The position numbers and the translations under genes are program-made. From Spirochaetota bacterium (GTDB lineage: Bacteria; Spirochaetota; JAHITG01): a DNA stretch of 6,970 bases. The notes under the pieces are model-generated. The model saw only the letters and a program-made list of their open reading frames with translations, did no database searches and had not been told where the DNA came from. How positions within the stretch are numbered: the first letter of the stretch is position 1; every line of letters starts with the position of its first letter. The DNA is taken from positions 1-6,970 of the forward strand of contig JAHITG010000259.1 in assembly GCA_018817865.1 (NCBI GenBank), in the 5' to 3' direction. Shown piece by piece: positions 1 through 6,429 of this stretch.

Positions 1-170
1 CTCTTTTTAAGGAAGGATTTCTTATCGGAAAGATCAGTGTTCTTGCCGGACAGAAGAAGACGATCTATACAAAGGCAGGAGACTATTTCCCTAAATTTTT
101 ATTGATTTTTAATTTTGGTTTAGTAATTTATTCGTTGTATCACCATCGTTTTCATAAACATAGAAAATGA
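1..170 (+). CDS. lnt: Apolipoprotein N-acyltransferase, C-terminal end (partial)
   Basis: The frame whose codons begin at position 3 is open from the window edge to a TGA at 168-170, giving the last 55 residues of a longer protein. The stretch with TIYTKAGDYFP (codons from about position 60) matches the end of the nitrilase-like domain of Lnt, where a T-x-Y-x-x-x-G-D-x-F signature precedes the last membrane helix. It is followed by a hydrophobic segment (FLLIFNFGLVIYSLY) and a basic tail rich in His, Arg and Lys, as expected for a cytoplasmic C-terminus. Lnt adds the third acyl chain to the N-terminal cysteine of lipoproteins in the inner membrane, the last maturation step in diderm bacteria. 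The Glu-Lys-Cys catalytic residues lie upstream of the window and cannot be checked. The stop overlaps the next start as ATGA, so the two genes are probably translationally coupled. Another membrane nitrilase-family protein is possible but less likely. Confidence 0.85.
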   Translation, partial: LFKEGFLIGKISVLAGQKKTIYTKAGDYFPKFLLIFNFGLVIYSLYHHRFHKHRK

Positions 171-703
171 AGAAACTGTTCAATTTATTATTATTACTGC
201 TGTTATTCTCCTGCTCCCATTCCTTCTGTCCCTGGTGTTTCCAGACACCTGATGAAGTCTTTAAAAAATGGCATTATTATGCCATGAAGAGAAACTATAA
301 AAAAATGTTCCGGTTTGAATATTTTCAGATCTCGAATGTGATCTTCAGTTATCACAGCCTTAATCCAGACAGGAAATGGAAGAATATAAGTGAAAAGGAG
401 CAACAAAGATTTATCAATCAATATAAGAATGCTTTACAGGAACTGCTGGATAAAAAAAAGGATAATCAGTATCAGGTGTTATTAAGGTTAAAGAAGGAAT
501 ATAATATAAAAGCCGTTCGTTACTCGGTCAATATACCGCAGAGTGTGGCTGAATTGTGGGTTGTTGGGGATTATCCGGGAGTTGAGAAGATCAGATTGAT
601 AATGATAAAAAAGAAGTGGTATTTAATTAATCCGTTCGGATATCACAGTTACATTTCTGTTTTAAAAAAAATGACAATAGAAAAAGCTTCTAAAAAGAAA
701 TGA
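167..703 (+). CDS. Predicted lipoprotein with N-terminal CPWC motif, function unknown
   Basis: This 178-aa protein starts with a lipoprotein-type signal peptide: Lys2-Lys3, a leucine run at residues 7-13, and a lipobox ending at Cys16 (L-F-S-C). Phe at -2 makes it a non-canonical lipobox. Two further cysteines follow at once, Cys21 and Cys24 in a CPWC motif, so the mature protein would carry a CxxC pair five residues from its lipidated N-terminus. The body (residues 27-168) begins TPDEVFKKWHYYAMKRNYKKMF, alternates helix and strand patterns, and ends with KKKWYLINPFGYHSYI. That arrangement resembles the small periplasmic NTF2-like/DUF4878-type folds; a distant MlaC-like fold is another possibility. 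Neither is certain from sequence alone. No clear ribosome binding site precedes the start; it overlaps the lnt stop (ATGA) and is probably translated by coupling. Its own stop overlaps the next start in the same way. As a lipoprotein beside lnt it may be a substrate of that enzyme (inference). Confidence 0.85.
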   Translation: MKKLFNLLLLLLLFSCSHSFCPWCFQTPDEVFKKWHYYAMKRNYKKMFRFEYFQISNVIFSYHSLNPDRKWKNISEKEQQRFINQYKNALQELLDKKKDNQYQVLLRLKKEYNIKAVRYSVNIPQSVAELWVVGDYPGVEKIRLIMIKKKWYLINPFGYHSYISVLKKMTIEKASKKK

Positions 704-2742
704 AAAAAATATTATATTTAACTATAGTTATAATTCTTTTTTCTTCCAATTTGTCTGCTCAAAGGAAATTCAATATCAATGAATACAGGGCAGAGGAAAA
801 TTTTAAAAAAGGGGTCTATTATTTTAACGAGACCAAATTCCTTTCTTCCATAGAGTTCTTTATTAAAGCCCTTCAATATAATCCGGATTTTTATAAGGCA
901 AAATTATGGCTGGGAAAATCCTATTACAAAGCCGGATACAAAGGAAATGCCATAGATGAATGGCTGGAAGTTGTAGAGAACGGGGGAGCCGATAATATTT
1001 CTATCAACAGGCTGAACAGGATATTTTTCAGGATAGGCCATTTGAAAAAATTAAAATTCATAGACTCCTATATTCATTTAAAGACGATCAACGGCAACAG
1101 ATGGGATAGCAGACGCTTCCTGCAGCCGATCACTCTGCTTATGAACAGGGATCAGGAAGTGTTCATTACAGGCCTGGCATCAAGATCGATCCTTCATTTG
1201 GATCCGAATTATAATTTAATAAAGAAAATATCATCCGGAATAAAATCGTTTAAAATGCCCTATGGATTTGCCCTTGACAGCATGAATAATATGATCATAA
1301 GTGATGTGAAAAGAGACATTATCCAGAAACTGGACAAGGACGGTAAATCACTTTTTATGATTGGCGGTACAGGCATCGCTGACGGGAAGATGGTCGGACC
1401 TGAGAGTGTCTGTGTAGATCGCAATGATAATATATATGTCGTAGATACAGGTAACAGCAGAGTTCAGAAGTTTTCTCCGGATGGAAAGCTGTTGATGAAA
1501 TTCGGAGAAAGAGGCTCAAACCCGGGTGAGTTTTACAGGCCAACCGGGATCACTCTGGATGAGGAGAATAATATTTATATCTCAGATCATGTAAATAAAA
1601 ATATTCAGAAGTTCGATGAGGACGGGAATTTTTTAGAGTATGTTTTTGAAGATAAACCTTTTAATGACCTTCGAAATATCCGGAAACAGGGAGATCATTT
1701 TCTTATAGCTGATGGGGTCAGCGGAGGATATATCTATAATTATGATAACGGAACGTGGACTCATTTTAAGGATTTTACTTATGGTCAGAGCAAGATGTTG
1801 TCTGTTTCTGATATGATCCTGGCACATGATCATCTGTACATATCTGATCTTTATAAGAATACGGTTGAGGTGTTTGCTCCTGATACGTATAAGTATTCTA
1901 ATCTGGACGTGGAAATAGATACTGTGGATACTGCCAAATATCCGCGGATAGTTTTATACTGCAGTGTATATAAGCAGGATGGTTCACCCGTTATCGGGTT
2001 ATCCAGGGATAATTTTAATATTAAAGAGCTTGGAGTTCGGATCTATCCTTATGAACTTGTTACTTCTATTTATGATAAAAAAAAGATAAACACTGTATTT
2101 CTGGTAGAGAAGTCTTTAAGTATGAAAAAATATGCTGATGATCTGAAGGAAGCGGCGGAATTTTTTATAAAGGATATTTTTAAAACCAAGGATACGGTAA
2201 AAGTTTTGAATTTTCATAAATCTGACTGGGTCGGCTTGGATTTCGAGTACCGGAAGTTAAGGATTCTGGAAGCTTTGTCAGAGAACAATTATCATTATCT
2301 TACGGATGTATCGAAACCATTATATAAATCGATTACCGATGTTATGAATAAGTTATCCAGAAAAGTGGTTGTCTTCTTCACTACGGGTGACTTTGATATT
2401 GAGAATAATTTCAAGAGTTACAGCTGGGAAGTCTGCATGAATTACGCAAAGGCCAATCATGTCCCGGTTTACATAATTAATTTTACGGATAACAATGAAA
2501 GCGAGCTGAGATCCTTTGCAAAAGAGACCGGAGGGAAGTACTACCATTTCTTTAAAGATTCCAGAAGGCTCAAGAATATACGCCCGGATATAGCTTCAAC
2601 CCCGGTAAACCGGTATGTTATAGTCTATTCAACCTTAAAAGACAGAAGGCTTATAGACTCCTGGCGGGAGATCAACCTGGAGGTCGATTTTAATAAACTT
2701 ACAGGTGTAGATAAGACCGGTTATTTTGTACCAAGGCATTAG
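700..2742 (+). CDS. Exported TPR / NHL-repeat / VWA-like protein
   Basis: This 680-aa protein has a Sec signal peptide (residues 1-20, NLSA before Gln21) and no later membrane segment, so it is probably periplasmic or secreted. Residues 31-95 look like one and a half to two TPR units (YYFNETKFLSSIEFFIKALQ, then AKLWLGKSYYKAGYKGNAID). Residues about 137-400 form an NHL-type beta-propeller; the clearest blades are 231-270 (ESVCVDRNDNIYVVDTGNSR) and 278-312 (TGITLDEENNIYISDHVNKN), with weaker ones at 184-217 and 366-394. Residues 416-455 (SPVIGLSRDNFNIKELG) resemble the segment that precedes the VWA domain in VWFA-related proteins of the acidobacterial type. A VWA-like Rossmann domain follows at 463-628. 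Its metal site is degraded: the usual DxSxS reads E470-K-S-L-S474, the usual Thr position is Lys539, and the usual TDG reads T561-T-G563. A protein-interaction or envelope-scaffold role is inferred; the substrate is unknown. The start overlaps the lipoprotein stop (ATGA). Confidence 0.88.
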   Translation: MKKILYLTIVIILFSSNLSAQRKFNINEYRAEENFKKGVYYFNETKFLSSIEFFIKALQYNPDFYKAKLWLGKSYYKAGYKGNAIDEWLEVVENGGADNISINRLNRIFFRIGHLKKLKFIDSYIHLKTINGNRWDSRRFLQPITLLMNRDQEVFITGLASRSILHLDPNYNLIKKISSGIKSFKMPYGFALDSMNNMIISDVKRDIIQKLDKDGKSLFMIGGTGIADGKMVGPESVCVDRNDNIYVVDTGNSRVQKFSPDGKLLMKFGERGSNPGEFYRPTGITLDEENNIYISDHVNKNIQKFDEDGNFLEYVFEDKPFNDLRNIRKQGDHFLIADGVSGGYIYNYDNGTWTHFKDFTYGQSKMLSVSDMILAHDHLYISDLYKNTVEVFAPDTYKYSNLDVEIDTVDTAKYPRIVLYCSVYKQDGSPVIGLSRDNFNIKELGVRIYPYELVTSIYDKKKINTVFLVEKSLSMKKYADDLKEAAEFFIKDIFKTKDTVKVLNFHKSDWVGLDFEYRKLRILEALSENNYHYLTDVSKPLYKSITDVMNKLSRKVVVFFTTGDFDIENNFKSYSWEVCMNYAKANHVPVYIINFTDNNESELRSFAKETGGKYYHFFKDSRRLKNIRPDIASTPVNRYVIVYSTLKDRRLIDSWREINLEVDFNKLTGVDKTGYFVPRH

Positions 2743-2782
2743 GATACAGTATCTTTAAATTTCCAGATTTTAAAATAAGAAC

Positions 2783-2790
2783 AAAAAGGA
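2783..2790 (+). promoter_or_regulatory. Ribosome binding site of trpA
   Basis: AAAAAGGA lies six bases before the ATG at 2797. It supports that start and shows that trpA has its own initiation signal, unlike the two ATGA-coupled genes upstream. The 54-bp gap before it holds no convincing terminator, so trpA may be read from the upstream promoter. Confidence 0.7.
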
Positions 2791-2796
2791 TTCGCA

Positions 2797-3579
2797 ATGG
2801 GGACGATAAATCAACTGTTTAAAAATAAAAAAATATCAAATTTTTACGTTACTGCCGGATATCCTGATATCAGGACATTTAAAGATATATTAATTACCCT
2901 TTCCGATAGCGGAGCTGATGTGATAGAAATAGGGATTCCCTTTTCAGATCCTATCGCTGACGGTGATATTATTCAAAATGCTACCATAAAGGTGCTGGAG
3001 AATCATATCAATATCGAGAAAATTACCGTTGTTTTAAAAAGCCTGAAGGGTAAGATCAATTCTAAACTTATCTTTATGTCCTATTATAATCCTGTGTATG
3101 TTTATGGACTCAAGAAGTTTATTGCTCTGGCAAAAAGCTGCTTCGTTTCAGGTGTGATCATACCTGACCTGCCCTTTGATGAAGGAAAGGTATTTTACGA
3201 TCTGTGTATCAAAGCCGGTTTGGATACGATCCTGCTGACAACGTCCGTCACCGATCCTGAGAGACTAAAAAAACTTTCACGTCATACTACGGGCTTTTTA
3301 TATTTTGTTTCTGTTCTGGGAACCACCGGTGTCAGGAACAGTATCCCCCTTGGTATCATAAGTAAATTAAAAGAAATTCGAAGGATGCTCGATCTTCCCC
3401 TCTGTCTGGGATTCGGAATAAAGTCCAAAGAGAGTATAAAGCCGTTTTACAGATATATAGATGGAGTAATTATCGGTTCCGCTTTGATCGCTTTGATCAA
3501 TAAAAACATGAAGAATAAAAAAGTGATGATGAGTAAGATCAGGCAATTCGTTCAAGAGATAAACAAAGCCCTTCAGTAA
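2797..3579 (+). CDS. trpA: Tryptophan synthase alpha subunit
   Basis: TrpA cleaves indole-3-glycerol phosphate to indole and glyceraldehyde-3-phosphate and passes indole to TrpB through the alpha2beta2 tunnel in the cytoplasm. The 260-aa length is normal for the family. Visible signatures are FYVTAGYPD (16-24), EIGIPFSDPIADG (44-56) with catalytic Glu44 and Asp55 (equivalent to E. coli Glu49 and Asp60), MSYYNPV (94-100), GVIIPDLPFDEG (119-130), GFLYFVSVLGTTGVR (166-180) forming the loop-6 region, and the phosphate-binding LGFGI (204-208) and DGVIIGSAL (222-230). All are in family order, so the enzyme looks intact. The segment TTSVTDPERL (148-157) lacks the proline often found there, a mild deviation. 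The neighbour upstream is the NHL/VWA gene rather than trpB, and the downstream gene is convergent, so this copy sits outside a recognisable trp operon. The ATG at 2797 is supported by a well-placed ribosome binding site. Confidence 0.97.
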   Translation: MGTINQLFKNKKISNFYVTAGYPDIRTFKDILITLSDSGADVIEIGIPFSDPIADGDIIQNATIKVLENHINIEKITVVLKSLKGKINSKLIFMSYYNPVYVYGLKKFIALAKSCFVSGVIIPDLPFDEGKVFYDLCIKAGLDTILLTTSVTDPERLKKLSRHTTGFLYFVSVLGTTGVRNSIPLGIISKLKEIRRMLDLPLCLGFGIKSKESIKPFYRYIDGVIIGSALIALINKNMKNKKVMMSKIRQFVQEINKALQ

Positions 3580-3595
3580 GCTGTTAAAAAAGAAT

Positions 3596-3620
3596 ACCAC
3601 AGAGGCACAGAGACACAGAG
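3596..3620 (+). repeat. Left arm of imperfect 25-bp inverted repeat (ACCACAGAG type)
   Basis: The arm begins ACCACAGAGGCAC and ends ACACAGAG. It matches the reverse complement of 3856-3880 at 22 of 25 positions, and the two arms enclose 235 bp of very A/T-rich DNA. Its G/C content and sequence style are unlike the DNA around it. From memory, CACAGAG-rich intergenic motifs of this sort recur in many unrelated environmental bacterial genomes; I cannot check that here. Confidence 0.85.
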
Positions 3621-3855
3621 GTTTATTACAATTAAAATCTTTTCTTAAAATAATATCGGTTTAAATATTAGTTATAGTAATTTTTATAATTGATCTTATA
3701 ATTAATAAATAATGGAATTTTATAAGGAAGTAATTAAGTTTAAAGTTATAAAATAAGAATGGATTTTATTATTTATAAATATTTATTTTAATATAGTTCT
3801 GTATCATTAGATATTATAATATGTTAAAAGTACTAATAGGAATAATTATTTAGTT

Positions 3856-3880
3856 CTCTGTGCCTCAGTGACTCTGTGGT
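3856..3880 (-). repeat. Right arm of imperfect 25-bp inverted repeat
   Basis: Read on the plus strand it starts CTCTGTGCCTCAG and ends CTCTGTGGT; on the minus strand it starts ACCACAGAG like the left arm. The three mismatches with the left arm are at arm positions 10, 14 and 18, an even 4-base spacing within the repeated purine motif. It ends 23 bp beyond the stop codon of the minus-strand gene that terminates at 3904. In RNA the two arms could pair to form a long-range stem. Confidence 0.85.
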
Positions 3881-3903
3881 GAAAGAAAGTGTAGAAGTTT
3901 TAC

Positions 3904-5886
3904 CTATTCTATATTCTTGCCGTAATACTTTGAAGGATTCACATATTGAAAGTTAACGGTCTTTTGGTTCTGGCCGGTCTCAGCACTTACCGCTATCATG
4001 TATTGATTTCTATACTTATGTGAAGGTGGCTTGATCTGTGCTTTAAATGTGATGATCTTGATCTCACCGGGGCTTAATTTTTTAAGATAAATATTCTCCT
4101 TACCAAGCGGGTCGACCCCTTCTGTCGGGATAAGCTTCACCATTATATCATTTATCTGATTGATCGTCTGGTTTTCAATAATAGCATCAACAAAAAAGAT
4201 CCGTTTTTTAAATTCATCGCTTCTCATTTTGATATTTACAATAGTCCCTAATTCCCCTTTTTCGATCCTGAAATCGGAGAAGGATTTCGCAGCAGTTAAA
4301 AACCATTCCTTTTCAGAATAATTACCTTTCCTTCCCCATAATGCTCTTGAAACATCATGCCAGAAGAGGCCGTCAGTCAGTCCGCCGAAAGCGATCTTTT
4401 TTGTTCCGATTATCACCCTTCTTACAAATTCCTGGGGAGGGATAAGGTAGCTGCTGTCAAGCAGTTTTACATCTACGGTCTGGCCTACAATAATATTTAC
4501 CTGCTGTGATGCAACATATGCCTTCCAGTCTACCAGTACCTGGCGGAACTGTGCCTGGTTTGCTTCATACAGCATGACAGCATCAAAAGAGATCCCGGCA
4601 TCTGTAAACATTAAAGGATCCTGTCCGTGCTGTTTGCCGTGCTCCCATCCAAGTGTAAAGACCCAGACCGGTTTTTTTGTCCCTGACATGGTGATAAGCC
4701 TGTTGATCGTTTCTGCGATCTTATGGGCCCTCCACCATTGCCATTTTGCTATGATCTCTTCGTCTTTTTTTGCTTTTATCTGCCTTGCGAACCATGTCAT
4801 GCGCTGATTTGAGTCATATTCGTCCCAGTTGTTGGGAACGGCAATGGACATATCGCCTATTACCTGTTCAGCCATCTCGTATCCGTCAGCATGTCCCGTC
4901 CGGACATAGTCAAACCCGATATAATCTATGTCTGGATTGGCATTGAACCTCTTTATGACTTTTAACAGATCATTGAACCTTTTTTCATCTATGAGTGAAA
5001 TATGCATATAAGATGGATATAAAGCTCCTGTAGAAGAATTATATGACAGGGAAGGATTGTATCCGATTTTTTTATAGTCCCTGCCCTGTATTCCAAAAGT
5101 CATGGTCCATGCTCCGAATTTAAGGTCGTGCTTTTTTGCTTCAGCGGCAAGTTTATCGACCTCTTTTAATTTTCCGGGATCAAATGGATTTTCAGGTGTT
5201 ATTCTGCTGTTATATGTCTCTGTTTCCGCACCCAGCATGAAAAAAGAATTAGCACCTGTAAAGTTGACCCATTTAAAAATATTATGCCAGTCACCGTATT
5301 TACCATCAGGCCCTATTATCTTTTTCTCAGTAACATTTCCTCCATATTCGAGGACCGTGGCGCAGATGCCGTTATCGGGTTTTTTGGGGATCCTGCCTAA
5401 AATGTTAAAACTATATGTAGCTGTAATGACCGGACCCGGGTCTGAGGGCATCGCCCTGACCAGTACCTGATACTGTCCCAGGTCAGGATTATACGGGATG
5501 GGCCATTTTCCTGACCAGAGTTTCAGTTTTGGATTATATTTCAGCATTATGCTTTTCATATCCCCGATCGTTTCGATCAATTTGTTTCCTTTATAGATTT
5601 TGGCTTCCAGCTGGCCGACATTGATATTATCATTGTTCAGGTCTTTATAATTGGCAAAGATCTCAACCAGTTCATACCTGTAATAATTTTCTTTAGAAGT
5701 TTTAATGACAAGAGGATTAAAAAGTTTGGAATTTGAATCAATGCTGATATTTGTAGTAAAATTGTCAGCTGAAACATATTTTGGATTAACAATGTTATTT
5801 ACTTCATCATAAAAATAATTAAAACTGTAGGTAGTGATAACAAGAAAAATTGCCAGTATTAATCCAACAAACTCATACTTTTTCAT
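3904..5886 (-). CDS. Membrane-anchored GHL10-like TIM-barrel protein with flanking Ig-like domains
   Basis: I place the start at the ATG at 5886 (660 aa): AAGGAG lies six bases upstream, whereas the longer frame would start at a TTG at 5919 with no such site. Residues 7-25 form one hydrophobic helix with a short basic N-terminus, probably an uncleaved anchor. Residues 55-165 look like an MG2/Ig-like beta domain (SKENYYRYELVEIFANY; GQYQVLVRAMP). Residues about 173-535 resemble the GHL10/DUF187-type glycoside-hydrolase-like barrel: TETYNSRITPENPFDPGKL (222-240), HDLKFGAWTM (253-262), IDYIGFDYVR (320-329), AVMLYEAN (436-443) and GLTDGLFWHD (502-511). Asp326 and Glu441 are candidate active-site acids. 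Residues 540-640 form a second beta-rich, CARDB-like domain (VDAIIENQTINQIND). The protein should sit on the outer face of the cytoplasmic membrane. Glycan hydrolysis is inferred from the fold only. It overlaps the upstream small membrane protein gene by 14 bp. Confidence 0.85.
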   Translation of the reverse strand: MKKYEFVGLILAIFLVITTYSFNYFYDEVNNIVNPKYVSADNFTTNISIDSNSKLFNPLVIKTSKENYYRYELVEIFANYKDLNNDNINVGQLEAKIYKGNKLIETIGDMKSIMLKYNPKLKLWSGKWPIPYNPDLGQYQVLVRAMPSDPGPVITATYSFNILGRIPKKPDNGICATVLEYGGNVTEKKIIGPDGKYGDWHNIFKWVNFTGANSFFMLGAETETYNSRITPENPFDPGKLKEVDKLAAEAKKHDLKFGAWTMTFGIQGRDYKKIGYNPSLSYNSSTGALYPSYMHISLIDEKRFNDLLKVIKRFNANPDIDYIGFDYVRTGHADGYEMAEQVIGDMSIAVPNNWDEYDSNQRMTWFARQIKAKKDEEIIAKWQWWRAHKIAETINRLITMSGTKKPVWVFTLGWEHGKQHGQDPLMFTDAGISFDAVMLYEANQAQFRQVLVDWKAYVASQQVNIIVGQTVDVKLLDSSYLIPPQEFVRRVIIGTKKIAFGGLTDGLFWHDVSRALWGRKGNYSEKEWFLTAAKSFSDFRIEKGELGTIVNIKMRSDEFKKRIFFVDAIIENQTINQINDIMVKLIPTEGVDPLGKENIYLKKLSPGEIKIITFKAQIKPPSHKYRNQYMIAVSAETGQNQKTVNFQYVNPSKYYGKNIE

Positions 5887-6151
5887 CTTCCTCTCCTTTA
5901 TCGTAAGGGTTGCTGTCAAATAATATTTTTATCTTGTAGTCTTCTTTTATGATCCCTTTGATCATGTAATGAACAATATAGGCACTGATCAATCCCATAA
6001 TAATTGTAACGACCCAGACAAAATTTCTATGCTGTGGAAATATCTTGAAATATGTGAATATTATTAAAGGGATTTCCAGTCCCAGGAAAGCCCCCAGAAG
6101 GAAGATATAAAATCTTATTCTTGCCAGCAAATCTTGAAAAGCTTTATACAT
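5873..6151 (-). CDS. Small two-helix membrane protein, function unknown
   Basis: This 92-aa protein has two hydrophobic segments, about residues 14-36 (FYIFLLGAFLGLEIPLIIF) and 44-66 (FVWVVTIIMGLISAYIVHYM). A basic N-terminus (ARIR at 10-13) and a charged, acidic tail (KGEEDEKV) suggest that both ends lie in the cytoplasm. I do not recognise a family. The ATG at 6151 follows an AGGAG at 6163-6167, a rather long 11-base spacing, and there is no nearer start with a better site. The stop overlaps the next gene by 14 bp, so the two products are probably made together and may interact; a helper or membrane partner for the anchored barrel protein is a reasonable guess. The gene is a real coding candidate because of its helix pattern, the overlap and its place at the head of the minus-strand unit. 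Confidence 0.75.
   Translation of the reverse strand: MYKAFQDLLARIRFYIFLLGAFLGLEIPLIIFTYFKIFPQHRNFVWVVTIIMGLISAYIVHYMIKGIIKEDYKIKILFDSNPYDKGEEDEKV
5887..5898 (-). promoter_or_regulatory. Shine-Dalgarno deciding the start of the barrel gene
   Basis: On the minus strand the sequence AAGGAGAGGAAG directly precedes the ATG at 5886, placing AAGGAG six bases from the start. It lies inside the end of the upstream 92-aa gene, so translation of the two genes is probably linked. It argues against the TTG start at 5919. Confidence 0.8.
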
Positions 6152-6187
6152 ATAGCTGTATGCTCCTAGTAATGTTTAATTTATTCT

Positions 6188-6222
6188 CGGATGAAATTAT
6201 TTTTACTTAATTATCCCATCCG
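6188..6222. repeat. Inverted repeat overlapping the -10 box of the minus promoter
   Basis: CGGATG (6188-6193) pairs with CATCCG (6217-6222), and inside it AATTA (6195-6199) pairs with TAATT (6208-6212), with an uneven internal loop. The structure covers the predicted -10 box and start region of the minus-strand operon. It could be an operator or a leader hairpin. The pairing is seen directly; the role is inference. Confidence 0.4.
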
Positions 6223-6240
6223 CATTTAATGTACTGTAAA
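6210..6240 (-). promoter_or_regulatory. Candidate promoter of the minus-strand operon
   Basis: On the minus strand TTTACA (6240-6235, five of six to the -35 consensus) is followed after 19 bases by GATAAT (6215-6210, five of six to the -10 consensus). The spacing is longer than ideal. Transcription would start near 6203, giving a leader of about 50 bases. An inverted repeat overlaps the -10 box. No transcription data support this; it is a pattern match only. Confidence 0.35.
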
Positions 6241-6306
6241 AAAATAGAATTTCCATAAAAAAGTTTGAAAAAGTAACGTTAAATTTTAAAAATGCATTAA
6301 AAATTG

Positions 6307-6342
6307 CTTACCCCGGGAGCATTTCTTACCCCAAATGCATTG
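6307..6342 (+). repeat. Tandem pair of 18-bp units CTTACCCCnnnnGCATTn
   Basis: Two adjacent units, 6307-6324 and 6325-6342, share CTTACCCC at the front and GCATT near the end (13 of 18 identical). A third copy of the same core, CCCC-nnn-TGCATTGTT, is at 6431-6446 and a fourth lies inverted at about 6448-6466. With only two tandem units and no constant spacer pattern this is not a CRISPR array. Confidence 0.7.
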
Positions 6343-6358
6343 TTAAAAAAATATAACA

Positions 6359-6393
6359 AATGGCCCTTTTGCAGAAGAAGCAAAAGAGCCATT
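6359..6393. repeat. Hairpin with 14-bp stem (one mismatch) and 7-base loop
   Basis: AATGGCCCTTTTGC (6359-6372) pairs with GCAAAAGAGCCATT (6380-6393), with a single C/A mismatch, around the loop AGAAGAA. On the plus strand no T-run follows. On the minus strand a T-rich tract (ATATTTTTTT) begins only several bases beyond the stem, so it is a poor terminator. It lies near the centre of the surrounding inverted-repeat element. Confidence 0.75.
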
Positions 6394-6429
6394 GTAAAAG
6401 AGAAGATAAACTTGAAAAATACAATTTTC

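Larger units (their letters stand above)
3580..3903. other. A/T-rich intergenic gap between convergent genes
   Basis: I see no gene in these 324 bases. Only 24 of the 180 bases from 3661 to 3840 are G or C. The gap contains short A/T direct repeats, for example TTATAATT at 3684-3691 and again at 3696-3703, and a 12-bp palindrome ATAAATATTTAT at 3775-3786. It is framed by an inverted pair of purine-rich 25-mers described separately. No classical stem plus T-run terminator follows either trpA or the convergent minus-strand gene. Confidence 0.7.

Noticed and set aside
203..421. 72-codon minus-strand open frame
   Set aside because: It is a shadow of the lipoprotein gene, whose signal peptide and coupled start and stop make the plus-strand reading much stronger.
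2743..2756. Possible terminator after the NHL/VWA gene
   Set aside because: GATAC-A-GTATC gives only a five-base stem with a one-base loop and a three-base T-run, too weak to call.
3367..3600. 77-codon minus-strand open frame running over the end of trpA
   Set aside because: It is mostly antisense to the conserved C-terminal part of trpA and shows no domain or start signal.
3684..3703. TTATAATT direct repeats as a protein-binding or origin iteron
   Set aside because: Two copies of an A/T octamer in DNA this A/T-rich are expected by chance, and no replication gene is nearby.
4574..4807. 77-codon plus-strand open frame
   Set aside because: It is antisense to the barrel domain of the 660-aa gene, with no ribosome binding site or family signature.
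5102..5470. 122-codon plus-strand open frame
   Set aside because: It lies wholly antisense to the well-supported barrel gene, and its composition is what a reverse frame of that gene would give.
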